From positions 3,889,001 to 3,953,000 of the forward strand of contig NZ_LT629735.1 in NCBI RefSeq assembly GCF_900104925.1: 64,000 nucleotides of DNA, given 5' to 3'. The position numbers and the translations under genes are program-made. Shown here one piece after another: positions 32,634 to 40,254 of this stretch. Source of the DNA: Opitutus sp. GAS368. Lineage in GTDB: Bacteria > Verrucomicrobiota > Verrucomicrobiia > Opitutales > Opitutaceae. How positions within the stretch are numbered: position 1 is the stretch's first letter; every line of letters starts with the position of its first letter. The notes under the pieces are model-generated. The model saw nothing but the letters and a program-made list of their open reading frames with translations. It did not search any database and was not told the origin of the DNA.

Positions 32634-33194
32634 CTACTCGCCGTGCGCCAGTCCGGCAAAACGCTCATCGGGCCACTCGATCCATTCTCGCGGCGGTGCT
32701 CCGCTGGCATCCAGAGCGGCGGTAAACTTGAACATCCGCGGCACGGGTGCCCATCAACCAGCCCAGACCGAGTCTGCTGGCAGCAACCAGGCAAGATATG
32801 GATTCAAAAAGACATACAACGCATAATCATCCACTTCCTCCTTCTCGCGCAATCGATGTTCCCAGAAATCCCGCTGAAAGGACTCGGCGTATCCCACCAC
32901 CTTCCGCATGGCTGTTTTCCAGCGCGCGACCGTCTGCCCCACGGTCAGGGTATCGCTCAGTTCAAACAGGGTGTGGACGTGATCCGGCATGACCGTTGCC
33001 GTCAACACCAGCCCGCGGCCTTCTTCCTGCCAGAGCCTCAATATGGCCAACACGGCCGCACCCACAGTCGGAACCGCCAGCCACGGCTTTCGTCCCTCGG
33101 TGACGACCGTGACGAAATAGCGCGCGCCGGCCGCCGTGATCCTGCCTCGGCGCAGATTGTCCGTTTTGCGAACGGGAAACGGTCGCGCTTCCAT
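32634..33194 (-). pseudogene. REP-associated tyrosine transposase (RAYT, Y1_Tnp), interrupted by an in-frame TGA
   Basis: From ATG 33194 the frame runs 146 residues to a TGA at 32754-32756. It then continues in frame for 39 more codons to a TAG at 32634-32636 (186 residues in total without the stop). The Y1_Tnp HUH motif DHVH (about residue 71-74) follows VTATVMP, and the catalytic Tyr candidates are in DDYALYVFLNPY (Y124 or Y127). The restored tail WAPVPRMFKFTAALDASGAPPREW resembles the C-terminal end of intact RAYTs. RAYTs cut REP single strands through a tyrosine. The gene is bracketed by 29 bp inverted REP-like repeats. It could be a recent pseudogene or still active up to the stop. Confidence 0.85.
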
Positions 33195-33214
33195 CGCGGG
33201 AGTATCAGCGGTCG

Positions 33215-33243
33215 TCGCGGGCGCCGTCAAGCGGCGCCCCTAC
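33215..33243 (-). repeat. right inverted repeat of the RAYT unit
   Basis: tcgcgggcgccgtcaagcgg... followed by cgcccctac; its reverse complement matches the left repeat at 32604-32632 (gtagggg, then cgcttgacg and cgcccgcga shared). Confidence 0.85.
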
Positions 33244-33253
33244 ACAAACCGCC

Positions 33254-35491
33254 CTACCCATTCTTTCCGAACAGCAATCGCAGGGAATTGAGGCACACCA
33301 CCAGCGTGCTGCCCTCGTGGGCGGCGACGCCAATGGCCAGCGGCACGGCGCCGAACGCCGTCGCGACCACCATGATGATCACCACGCCGAGCGAAATCGT
33401 CAGGTTCTGCCGGATGATGGCCTTGGCCCGGCGGCTGAGCCGGTGCGCGGCCAGGAAATTCTCGATGCGATCGTGCATCAAAATGACCTCCGCCTGTTCG
33501 AGCGCCGCATCGCTGCCGCGCGCGCCCATGGCCACGCTGACGTCGGCCGCGGCCAGGCTCGGCGCGTCGTTCACGCCGTCGCCGACCATGGCGACCTTGC
33601 GGCCGGGGGCAGACGACCGCAGCTCCTGGATCGCGGCGACCTTCTGCTCCGGCGTCAGGTGCGCCCGCACCTCGCTGACCCCCAGCTCGCGCGCCACGGC
33701 CTCGGCGGCCTGCCGGCGGTCGCCAGTCAGCATGACCGTGCGAATGCCGCGCCGGGCGAGCTCGGCCAGCACGGTTTTCGATTCGGAGCGGATCTGGTCG
33801 CGCAGCAACACCCGGCCGAGGAAATCCTTTCCGACGACCCATACCTCGGACAGATCGGCGGAGGCGGGGGGCAGCTTCGTGGCCCAGCCCGCGAGCGGGC
33901 CGGCCTCAAGCAGCTCGCGCCGCCCGAGCAGAGCGTGTCCGCCGTCGTAGTTGCCGCGCACGCCCTGTCCCACGATGTTCTGGAAATCGGCGAGCTCGAT
34001 GGCGCGGATGCCGCGGGCTTTCGCATCGCGAACGATGGCCCGGGCCAGCGGGTGCTCGGACCTGGCCTCGAGCGCGTAAGCCAGCTCCATGACCTCGGTC
34101 TCGCGGCCGGCCGGGAAACTTTCGTAGCCGACGACCGCCAGCTCTCCGGTGGTCAGCGTGCCGGTCTTGTCGAGGGCGACGACATTGACGTCAGCCAGCT
34201 TCTCGATGGCCGCGCCGCCGCGGAACAGCACGCCGTGCCGCGCGCCCCAGGCGATGGCGGCGAGAATTGCGGACGGGATCGACAGCACCAGCGCGCACGG
34301 GCTGGCCACGACCATGAGCGTCATGGCCCGGTAGAAGGCCGAGCGCGCCTCCGGCGTATTGGTGAAGGCCGGCAGATGGAAGCCCAGCCACCACAGCAGG
34401 AACATGGCCAACGACCCGCCGATGACGAGGTAGGTGTAGCCGGTGCCGAACTTATCCGTGAAGCGCTCGCTCGGCGCCTTGAGCTTCTGCGCCGTTTGGA
34501 TGAGCCGGATGATTTTCTGCAGGGTGCTCTCGGCCGGCAGGCGCGCGACCTCGAAGTCCAGCGCGCCCCACAGATTGAGCGTGCCGCTGAACACGGGATC
34601 ACCCGGGCCCTTTTCCACGGGAACCGCTTCGCCGGTGAGGTTGGATTCGTCGCTGGCGCTTTTGCCGGTGACAACCGTGCCGTCGGCGGGAAACGCCCCG
34701 CCCGGCCGCACACGAACGTGCTGCTTCAACTGGAGTTCCTCGACCGCCACTTCGTGCTCGGCGCCGTCGGGTCCGACGACGGTGGCGCGCTTGGGCGTGG
34801 TCTTGAGCAGTGCGCTGACCTCGCGCTGCGTCCGGTCGAGCGCGAATTCCTCCATGGCGCCCGAGGCCGAAAAGAGGAACAGCAGGAGCACGGCTTCGCC
34901 CCAGGCGTCGATGAACAGTGCGCCGATCGCGACGGCGAGCATCAGGAAATGGATGTCGATCTCGCGCTTCCGGAGGTTCGCCCAAGAATCGATGGCGGCG
35001 TCCCACCCGCCGGCGACCAGGCCGACGAGGAAGCATCCCTTCACCAGCCAGGGCAATCCGGGCGCAAAATACGCGGCCAGCAAGCCGGCAATGCCCGCGG
35101 CGGCGCACACGGCGGCGAGCACGGCCAGCGTGCGCCACTCCTGATCCTCGGCGGTCGGCTCGGCCTTGATCTCGGGCCATTCCATTTCGCGCCAGAGCCA
35201 GAGCTTCTCGGCCGTCTGGCCCATGTTGCGGCCGATGACCACCGCACCCCCGTCACGTCGCAGTGAGAAACCGAGCGCCGCGAGGCGGGCGGGCTGGTCG
35301 GCAAAACGGGTTTCCACGGCCGCGATGGTCGCGGCCAGATGCGTCTCGAGGTCGGCCAGGTCCACCTGTCCGATGGTCGCGACCGAGACCTGCCGCGTGG
35401 CCGGATCGAGGCGCACGGCGCCCACGCCGGGCTGTTCGCACAGGAAGCGCACGAGGTCCTCGGTCCAGTTGCTCGTCGTCGGTGTGGTCAT
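33254..35491 (-). CDS. heavy-metal P-type ATPase (P1B, SPC class)
   Basis: 745 residues from ATG 35491; upstream frame would read a palindrome. The SPCALV ion-binding motif is at 397-402, phospho-acceptor DKTGT at 441-445, HP motif SEHPLARAIV, ATP-site segments LTGDR and MVGDGVNDAPSLAAADVSVAMG. The last transmembrane helix region has HEGSTLVVCLNSLRLL. The SPC plus HEG(G/S)T combination is that of P1B-4 exporters (Co, Fe, Zn), as known from the family. The N-terminal domain (about 8-70) resembles an HMA fold but lacks CxxC. It exports metal ions through the inner membrane. No metal regulator is adjacent; the RAYT follows. Confidence 0.92.
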   Translation of the reverse strand: MTTPTTSNWTEDLVRFLCEQPGVGAVRLDPATRQVSVATIGQVDLADLETHLAATIAAVETRFADQPARLAALGFSLRRDGGAVVIGRNMGQTAEKLWLWREMEWPEIKAEPTAEDQEWRTLAVLAAVCAAAGIAGLLAAYFAPGLPWLVKGCFLVGLVAGGWDAAIDSWANLRKREIDIHFLMLAVAIGALFIDAWGEAVLLLFLFSASGAMEEFALDRTQREVSALLKTTPKRATVVGPDGAEHEVAVEELQLKQHVRVRPGGAFPADGTVVTGKSASDESNLTGEAVPVEKGPGDPVFSGTLNLWGALDFEVARLPAESTLQKIIRLIQTAQKLKAPSERFTDKFGTGYTYLVIGGSLAMFLLWWLGFHLPAFTNTPEARSAFYRAMTLMVVASPCALVLSIPSAILAAIAWGARHGVLFRGGAAIEKLADVNVVALDKTGTLTTGELAVVGYESFPAGRETEVMELAYALEARSEHPLARAIVRDAKARGIRAIELADFQNIVGQGVRGNYDGGHALLGRRELLEAGPLAGWATKLPPASADLSEVWVVGKDFLGRVLLRDQIRSESKTVLAELARRGIRTVMLTGDRRQAAEAVARELGVSEVRAHLTPEQKVAAIQELRSSAPGRKVAMVGDGVNDAPSLAAADVSVAMGARGSDAALEQAEVILMHDRIENFLAAHRLSRRAKAIIRQNLTISLGVVIIMVVATAFGAVPLAIGVAAHEGSTLVVCLNSLRLLFGKNG

Positions 35492-35552
35492 GACCGTCAC
35501 AGCATGGCCCGGCCCAGCGGTCTCGCAAATTGATTTGCAGGCGGGTTGCCCA

Positions 35553-35626
35553 AGGTGGAACCCGGCCTCCGGACGGGTTGGTTGAGCGAACGCCGGGAAA
35601 ACCGGTCCGGAGGCCCGGTTCCACCC
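35553..35626. repeat. REP-like palindrome (ggtggaacccggcctcc type)
   Basis: aggtggaacccggcctccgg at the left and cggaggcccggttccaccc at the right. It lies between the P-type ATPase and dinG, which are divergent. Confidence 0.88.
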
Positions 35627-35717
35627 AAAATACCGCGGTTCGACCGTCGTCAAACGGCGAATGGGTTGCCCGCATCTTGCCTTGCACCACTGGAATTAAA
35701 GCGCTCTTTCAGCACCC

Positions 35718-37802
35718 ATGATTGGCCTCAATGACGACGGTAGCACCGCGACCGCGGGCGGCCCCAAGCCGAGCCGGATGCGCAAGCTGGCCGCAGGGGT
35801 CTTCGCCGAGACCGGGGCGCTGTGCGACGCGCTGAACCTCGAGCACCGCCCCGAGCAGGAGCAGATGGCCTGCTTCGTGGCCGGATCGCTGCACCGGGAC
35901 GAACCGCTGCTCTTCGAGGCCGGCACGGGCGTCGGCAAATCGCTCGCCTATTTGATTCCGGGACTCATTCACGCGGTCGACCAGGGGCGCCAGCTGATTG
36001 TCTCCACGCACACCATTTCGCTGCAGGAGCAGATCGAGCAAAAGGACCTGCCGATCTGCCGCCGGGTCTTCAAGAGTTCGCCCAACCTCGCCCGCTATGC
36101 CGATTTCCGCTCGACCGTGCTCGTGGGCAAAGCGAACTACCTGTGCCCCACCCGGCTCGGCCACGCGCTGGCGGATCGCGCCAGCCTTTTCGCCGATGCC
36201 GACTACGAGGAGCTGCAGCGCATCGCCGGGTGGGCCGATACCACCACCACCGGTCTGCGCCACGAGCTGAAGCCGCCGCCGCGCCCCGAGGTGTGGGACG
36301 CCGTCAACGCCGATTCCTCCGCCTGCTCGCGCAAGCACTGCGACGACACCAAGTGCCACTACCAGCGCGCCCGCGTCCGGCTGCGCACCGCCCAGGTTAT
36401 CATTGTCAACCACGCGTTGCTCTTCGCGCTCATCAACGCCGGCGGCGCCCAGGCCCACGGTGCGACCACCGATGTTCGCGGCGTGCTCTTCCCCGACGAC
36501 TTTCTCGTGCTCGACGAGGCGCACACGGTGCCGGACGTGGCCACGGACAACTTCGGGCTCTCGCTCAGCAGCTACGGGCTGGACCGGGCGTTGAAATATC
36601 TTTTCAACCCGCGCACCAAGCGCGGCCTGTTCAGGAAGCACGGTGGCGCCGCGGCCCAGCAACTGGTGTTCGACGCCCTCGAGGCTTCGCAGCAGTTCTT
36701 CGGCTTCCTCGCCACGCGCCTGCTGGAGCAGCGCGCCATCGTCCGGGTGCGCGAGACCGGCGTGGCCGAGCCGATGCTCGACGGTCCGCTGGGCGCGCTG
36801 CACCGGCTGCTCGGCGCCCTGGCTGACAAGCTCGAGGACGGCCGCGAGCGCGACGAGCTGCTCGAGCAGCAGCAGCGCATCAAGGGCCTGCAGGCCGGCC
36901 TCACCGAGTGGCTCACGCTCGGCGACAAGGGGCACGTCTACTGGGTCGAGCGCGGCGGGCGCAAGCAGACTATCGTCACGCTGCGCAGTGCGCCGATCGA
37001 CGTGGCGCCCGAGCTGCGCAAGCACCTCTTCGGCTGCCGCACCAGCGTGGTCTGCACCAGCGCCACGCTCGCCATGGGCGCCAGCATCGAGCCCTTCGCC
37101 CGGCGCATCGGCGCGGACACCGCCGAGGCCGTCGCCGTGAAATCGCCGTTTGATTTCGAGAGGAACATGCGGGTGTTCGTCGCCACGGACGTGCCCCTGC
37201 CCTCGCCCCAGGAGGCGAAGCTCGCGCTCGAGACACTCGCGGACTACATCCGCTTCTGCACCGCCAAAGTGCGCGGCGGCTCGCTCGTGCTCTTCACCAG
37301 CTATACCGACATGCGGGCGGTGGCCGCGGAGCTCGAGCCCGGCTGGCGGGCGGCCGGACGGCCCTTCCTCATCCAGGGGGCGGACCTCTCGCGCACGGAG
37401 CTGGCGCACCAGATGCGGACGCTCGGCAACGCCGTGCTCTTCGGCACCGACAGCTTCTGGACCGGGGTCGACGTGCCGGGCGCGGCCCTGTCGCAGGTCA
37501 TCATCACGCGCCTGCCGTTCGATCCGCCCACCCACCCCATCACCGAGGCCAAATGCGAGCGGATCCGGGATGCCGGCGGCAACCCCTTCAACGAGCTCAC
37601 CCTGCCCGACGCGCTCATCAAGTTCCGGCAGGGCGTCGGCCGCCTCATCCGCAACAAGACCGATCGCGGCACGGTCACGATCCTGGATTCCCGGGTCCTC
37701 GCCAAGACCTACGGGCGCGAATTCCTCGGCTCCCTGCCCACGGAAGGTTACGAGCGCATGGACCGGTCCGACCGGGAACGTATTTTTAGACCTTTCCCTT
37801 GA
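35718..37802 (+). CDS. dinG: DinG-type ATP-dependent DNA helicase (XPD/Rad3 family)
   Basis: 694 residues. Helicase motifs are EAGTGVGKSLAYLIP (Walker A, about 72-86), STHTISLQEQ (Ia) and VLDEAHTVPD (DEAH, about 262). Four iron-sulphur cysteines are spread as YLCPTRLG and ACSRKHCDDTKC. Motifs V/VI are FGTDSFWTGVDVPG and FRQGVGRLIRNKTDRG. The protein is a 5'-3' superfamily 2 helicase for R-loop and D-loop resolution. The following PP2C gene is 32 bp downstream and may be cotranscribed. Confidence 0.92.
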   Translation: MIGLNDDGSTATAGGPKPSRMRKLAAGVFAETGALCDALNLEHRPEQEQMACFVAGSLHRDEPLLFEAGTGVGKSLAYLIPGLIHAVDQGRQLIVSTHTISLQEQIEQKDLPICRRVFKSSPNLARYADFRSTVLVGKANYLCPTRLGHALADRASLFADADYEELQRIAGWADTTTTGLRHELKPPPRPEVWDAVNADSSACSRKHCDDTKCHYQRARVRLRTAQVIIVNHALLFALINAGGAQAHGATTDVRGVLFPDDFLVLDEAHTVPDVATDNFGLSLSSYGLDRALKYLFNPRTKRGLFRKHGGAAAQQLVFDALEASQQFFGFLATRLLEQRAIVRVRETGVAEPMLDGPLGALHRLLGALADKLEDGRERDELLEQQQRIKGLQAGLTEWLTLGDKGHVYWVERGGRKQTIVTLRSAPIDVAPELRKHLFGCRTSVVCTSATLAMGASIEPFARRIGADTAEAVAVKSPFDFERNMRVFVATDVPLPSPQEAKLALETLADYIRFCTAKVRGGSLVLFTSYTDMRAVAAELEPGWRAAGRPFLIQGADLSRTELAHQMRTLGNAVLFGTDSFWTGVDVPGAALSQVIITRLPFDPPTHPITEAKCERIRDAGGNPFNELTLPDALIKFRQGVGRLIRNKTDRGTVTILDSRVLAKTYGREFLGSLPTEGYERMDRSDRERIFRPFP

Positions 37803-37834
37803 GCCAAAGCTGCCACTAGGCTGTCCCTCCTGTA

Positions 37835-38548
37835 ATGAAGTTGCGATCCTTTGCCCATACCGACGTCGGCCGCGTGCGCCCTGAAAACGAGGACAGTTTT
37901 CTGTGCAACGACACCCACCAGCTCTACGCGGTTGCGGACGGGATCGGGGGATTGCCCTCGGGCGGGCAGGCCAGCCAGCTGGCCGTGGCGACCCTCGAGA
38001 AAATTTTCACCAGCCATGCGGCCGGGCATAAGCTCAACTACCCCCGGATCCTGTCGGAGGTGAACGACCAGGTCTTCCGCCTCGGCCGGGTGTTGAGCCC
38101 GCAGTTTGGCATCGGCTCCACCCTGACTTTCGCCCATGTCACCGGCGTGAAGCTGAACATCGGCCACGTCGGCGATTCCAGCGCCATGCGCCTGCGGGCC
38201 AAAGCCCTCGAGCAGCTGACCAACGACCACACCATCGAGAACGAGCTGAAGGAGCGCGCCGCCCGCGGCGAACCGATCGGCCTGCTGATGGAAAACCGCA
38301 ACGCCCTCACGCGCTGCATCGGCCAGCCGCCGCCGCTCGAGGCCGAGTGCACGGTCCACACCGTGCTGCCGCACGACCGCTACCTGCTCAGCAGCGACGG
38401 CATTTCGCGCTTTGTGGACCACAAGGAGATCGCGGAGATCCTGGCCAACGCGACGGACCCCGAGGCCGCCGCCCGCCGGCTCGTCGACCGCGCCAACGAA
38501 CACGGCGGTCTGGACAATTCCACGGCCGTCGTGCTGTTTTTCGACTGA
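37835..38548 (+). CDS. PP2C-family Ser/Thr protein phosphatase (Stp-type)
   Basis: 237 residues. The metal Asp are in VRPENEDSFL (about 19) and VADGIGGLPSGGQAS (about 34). Further motifs are GSTLTFA, SSDGISRFVDHKEI and GLDNSTAVVLFFD, a complete set for PPM phosphatases. It dephosphorylates substrates of Hanks-type kinases; no kinase gene is next to it. A TAGGCT hexamer lies 12 bp upstream of the ATG. The following TPR gene lies beyond a palindrome. Confidence 0.92.
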   Translation: MKLRSFAHTDVGRVRPENEDSFLCNDTHQLYAVADGIGGLPSGGQASQLAVATLEKIFTSHAAGHKLNYPRILSEVNDQVFRLGRVLSPQFGIGSTLTFAHVTGVKLNIGHVGDSSAMRLRAKALEQLTNDHTIENELKERAARGEPIGLLMENRNALTRCIGQPPPLEAECTVHTVLPHDRYLLSSDGISRFVDHKEIAEILANATDPEAAARRLVDRANEHGGLDNSTAVVLFFD

Positions 38549-38563
38549 GCGTGTGCGGATTGG

Positions 38564-38619
38564 TGTAGGAACCTGTTTACAGGCGACCGCTCAGCATCGC
38601 TGGCAAGCAAGCTCCTACA
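38564..38619. repeat. REP-like palindrome (gtaggaacctgtttacagg type)
   Basis: tgtaggaacctgtttacaggcgacc pairs imperfectly with ggcaagcaagctcctaca. It is a diverged relative of 13246-13324 and ends 1 bp before the ATG of the TPR gene, so the gene's leader is the repeat. Confidence 0.85.
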
Positions 38620-38620
38620 A

Positions 38621-38929
38621 ATGAATCCCCGATCCCAGCAATTCGCGGCGCTCGTCGCGTCGCAGCCGGACAACGAGCTTTTTCGCTTCAGCCTCGCCCA
38701 GTCCTTGTTGGCCGAGGACCGGCCAGCCGGCGCGCTGGAGCACCTGCAATTCTGCGCGGTCAGAAAGGCCGACTGGATGATGCCGCGCATCCTGCTCGGC
38801 AAGACGCTTCTCGGACTCGGCCGGCGGGCCGAGGCGAAACCCTGGCTGGAACAGGCGCTGCAGCTCGCCGTGGTGCAGGCCCACGAGGACCCGGAACGGG
38901 AACTGCGGGCGATACTTTCCGAACTGTAG
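38621..38929 (+). CDS. tetratricopeptide-repeat small protein
   Basis: 102 residues. Two to three TPR-like helical pairs (FRFSLAQSLLAEDRPAGALEHLQFCAV, PRILLGKTLLGLGRRAEAKPWLEQALQLA) cover about residues 18-85. It has no leader and is probably cytoplasmic. The TAG stop codon (38927-38929) is part of the following palindrome. Confidence 0.75.
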   Translation: MNPRSQQFAALVASQPDNELFRFSLAQSLLAEDRPAGALEHLQFCAVRKADWMMPRILLGKTLLGLGRRAEAKPWLEQALQLAVVQAHEDPERELRAILSEL

Positions 38930-38984
38930 GAGCGGCTTCATGCCGCGATAGGGCGCTGAATCGCGGCATAAAGCCGCTCCTGCA
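38925..38984. repeat. REP-like palindrome (gtaggagcggcttcatgcc type)
   Basis: tgtaggagcggcttcatgcc pairs with ggcataaagccgctcctgca; gtagg ends as in other copies. It supplies the stop codon of the TPR gene. Confidence 0.88.
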
Positions 38985-38993
38985 ATAAGAGGC

Positions 38994-39932
38994 CTATCCC
39001 CAAAGCGGCGCGGGATACTTGCCGGCGGCAATCAGGGCGCGGATCGCCGCCTGCGACGCGGCGAGGTCCTCGCGGTAGGTGATGCCGAACCAGGCGTCGC
39101 TGCTCCGGAGCAAGGCCACCTTGGCTTCGCCCCGCTCATTCAGTATGCTTAGAGCCGTGGGCAGGTAGAACTCGGCCTTCGGGTCCCCGGCGTTCTTCGC
39201 CATGAAGTCGGCAAACAATTTCTCCAATTGCGGAAAGATCTGCGGCGTGAAGCCCCAGAAATTCATCGAGACGATCTCGTCGCCGGTCAGCGCCTTGGTC
39301 GTGCCGTCGGCGCCGGTGTAACGCGCCCCGCCGGCGGTCTTCTCGATCCTGGTGATCTCGGTGATGCTCTTCAACCGGCCGGCGGTATCGGTGGCGCACA
39401 GGCCGCGGCTGACCGTGCCGAACTCGGACAGCGTCTGCTTCAGCGGATAGCCGACCATCGCCTGGTCCGCCGACGTGGCGAAGTGCGCCGCCAGCGCCCG
39501 ATAGCCCGCGGCGCCGTAGAAATCGTCGGCATTGATGACGGCGAACGGGCGCCGCACGGCGGGGCGTGCCGCCAGCACCGCGTGGCCCGTGCCCCAAGGC
39601 TTCGTCCGGGGTGGAACCCGGCCTTCAGCCGTCGCCGAGCCTATGGCTGACAGGCCGGGCAGGTTGGCTTGGGTCTCCTGAAAAACATACTCCACTTCCA
39701 TCCGCGACTCGAGCCGCCGGCCGATGGTCGCGCGGAAATCCGCCTCGATGTCCTTCCGGATCACCAGCACCAGCCGGCCAAAGCCGGCCTGCAGGGCGTC
39801 GTAGGCGGAATACTCGATGATGAGTTCGCCCGCCGGGCCGACCGGCTGCACCTGCTTGAGGCCGCCGAACCGGCTGCCCATGCCCGCGGCGAGGATGACG
39901 AGGTCGAAGGAAGGCTTAGCCACGGTGGACAC
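38994..39932 (-). CDS. nucleotidyltransferase (NTP transferase fold), with an in-frame repeat insertion
   Basis: 312 residues. The N-terminal pyrophosphorylase signature LVILAAGMGSRFGGLKQVQPVGPAGELIIEYSAYDAL is intact, followed by KPWGTGHAVLAA, VINADDFYGAAGY (metal-binding Asp) and VSMNFWGFTP, typical of sugar-phosphate nucleotidyltransferases in this subgroup. Between VFQE and KPWGTGHA the linker is 24 residues, longer than the ~16 I expect. Its codons (39611-39660) coincide with a palindrome of the ggtggaacccggcct type. The insert lies in a loop, so activity may be retained. The nucleotide sugar made is not assignable. Confidence 0.85.
   Translation of the reverse strand: MSTVAKPSFDLVILAAGMGSRFGGLKQVQPVGPAGELIIEYSAYDALQAGFGRLVLVIRKDIEADFRATIGRRLESRMEVEYVFQETQANLPGLSAIGSATAEGRVPPRTKPWGTGHAVLAARPAVRRPFAVINADDFYGAAGYRALAAHFATSADQAMVGYPLKQTLSEFGTVSRGLCATDTAGRLKSITEITRIEKTAGGARYTGADGTTKALTGDEIVSMNFWGFTPQIFPQLEKLFADFMAKNAGDPKAEFYLPTALSILNERGEAKVALLRSSDAWFGITYREDLAASQAAIRALIAAGKYPAPLWG
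39611..39660. repeat. REP-like palindrome inside the nucleotidyltransferase CDS
   Basis: gtggaacccggccttcagcc matches other copies of this type over gtggaacccggcct. It then pairs with ggctgacaggcc a few bases later. It is in frame with the gene on the other strand. Confidence 0.8.
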
Positions 39933-39954
39933 GGAACACCGGGAAACCCCCGCC

Positions 39955-39989
39955 GTAAAACAAAAAGCCGCCGCTGAAGGCGACGGCTT
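39955..39989 (-). terminator. intrinsic terminator of tRNA-Met
   Basis: Minus-strand AAGCCGTCGCC/GCGGCGGCTT stem with a TTCA loop, followed by TTTGTTTTAC. It lies just after the tRNA 3' end and before the nucleotidyltransferase start. Confidence 0.85.
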
Positions 39990-39992
39990 AAT

Positions 39993-40067
<75 letters not shown>

Positions 40068-40110
40068 GTGGGTTTCCCTGTACCCGGGAGATCGCCCCGA
40101 CAAGTCGGGG

Positions 40111-40126
40111 CTGAGCTACCCTGGCG
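40111..40126. repeat. 16 bp duplicate of the tRNA-Met 5' end
   Basis: ctgagctaccctggcg here is identical to 40053-40068, which is the 5' end of the tRNA gene read on the opposite strand. It lies 58 bp upstream of the tRNA, after a ccccgacaagtcgggg hairpin. Confidence 0.8.
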
Positions 40127-40254
40127 AAAGGGACGCGGAAGAAGTCACATTTTTCCCGGGAAATCCACAAGATTTTTCTCGTCCCCGAACCGGCCCGCGG
40201 GCGTCGCGAAACGAAGCCTTTTCATGCAGGCGTTTTCGCCTACAGTGGCCCCGC

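Noticed and set aside
32754-32756. TGA in the RAYT frame as a selenocysteine codon
   Set aside because: No SECIS-like hairpin follows, RAYTs are not selenoproteins, and the neighbouring codon is TGG, so a simple nonsense mutation is more likely.
35491-35653. Longer N-terminus for the metal ATPase
   Set aside because: The extra frame reads through the 35553-35626 palindrome; MTTPTTSNW at 35491 is the sensible start.
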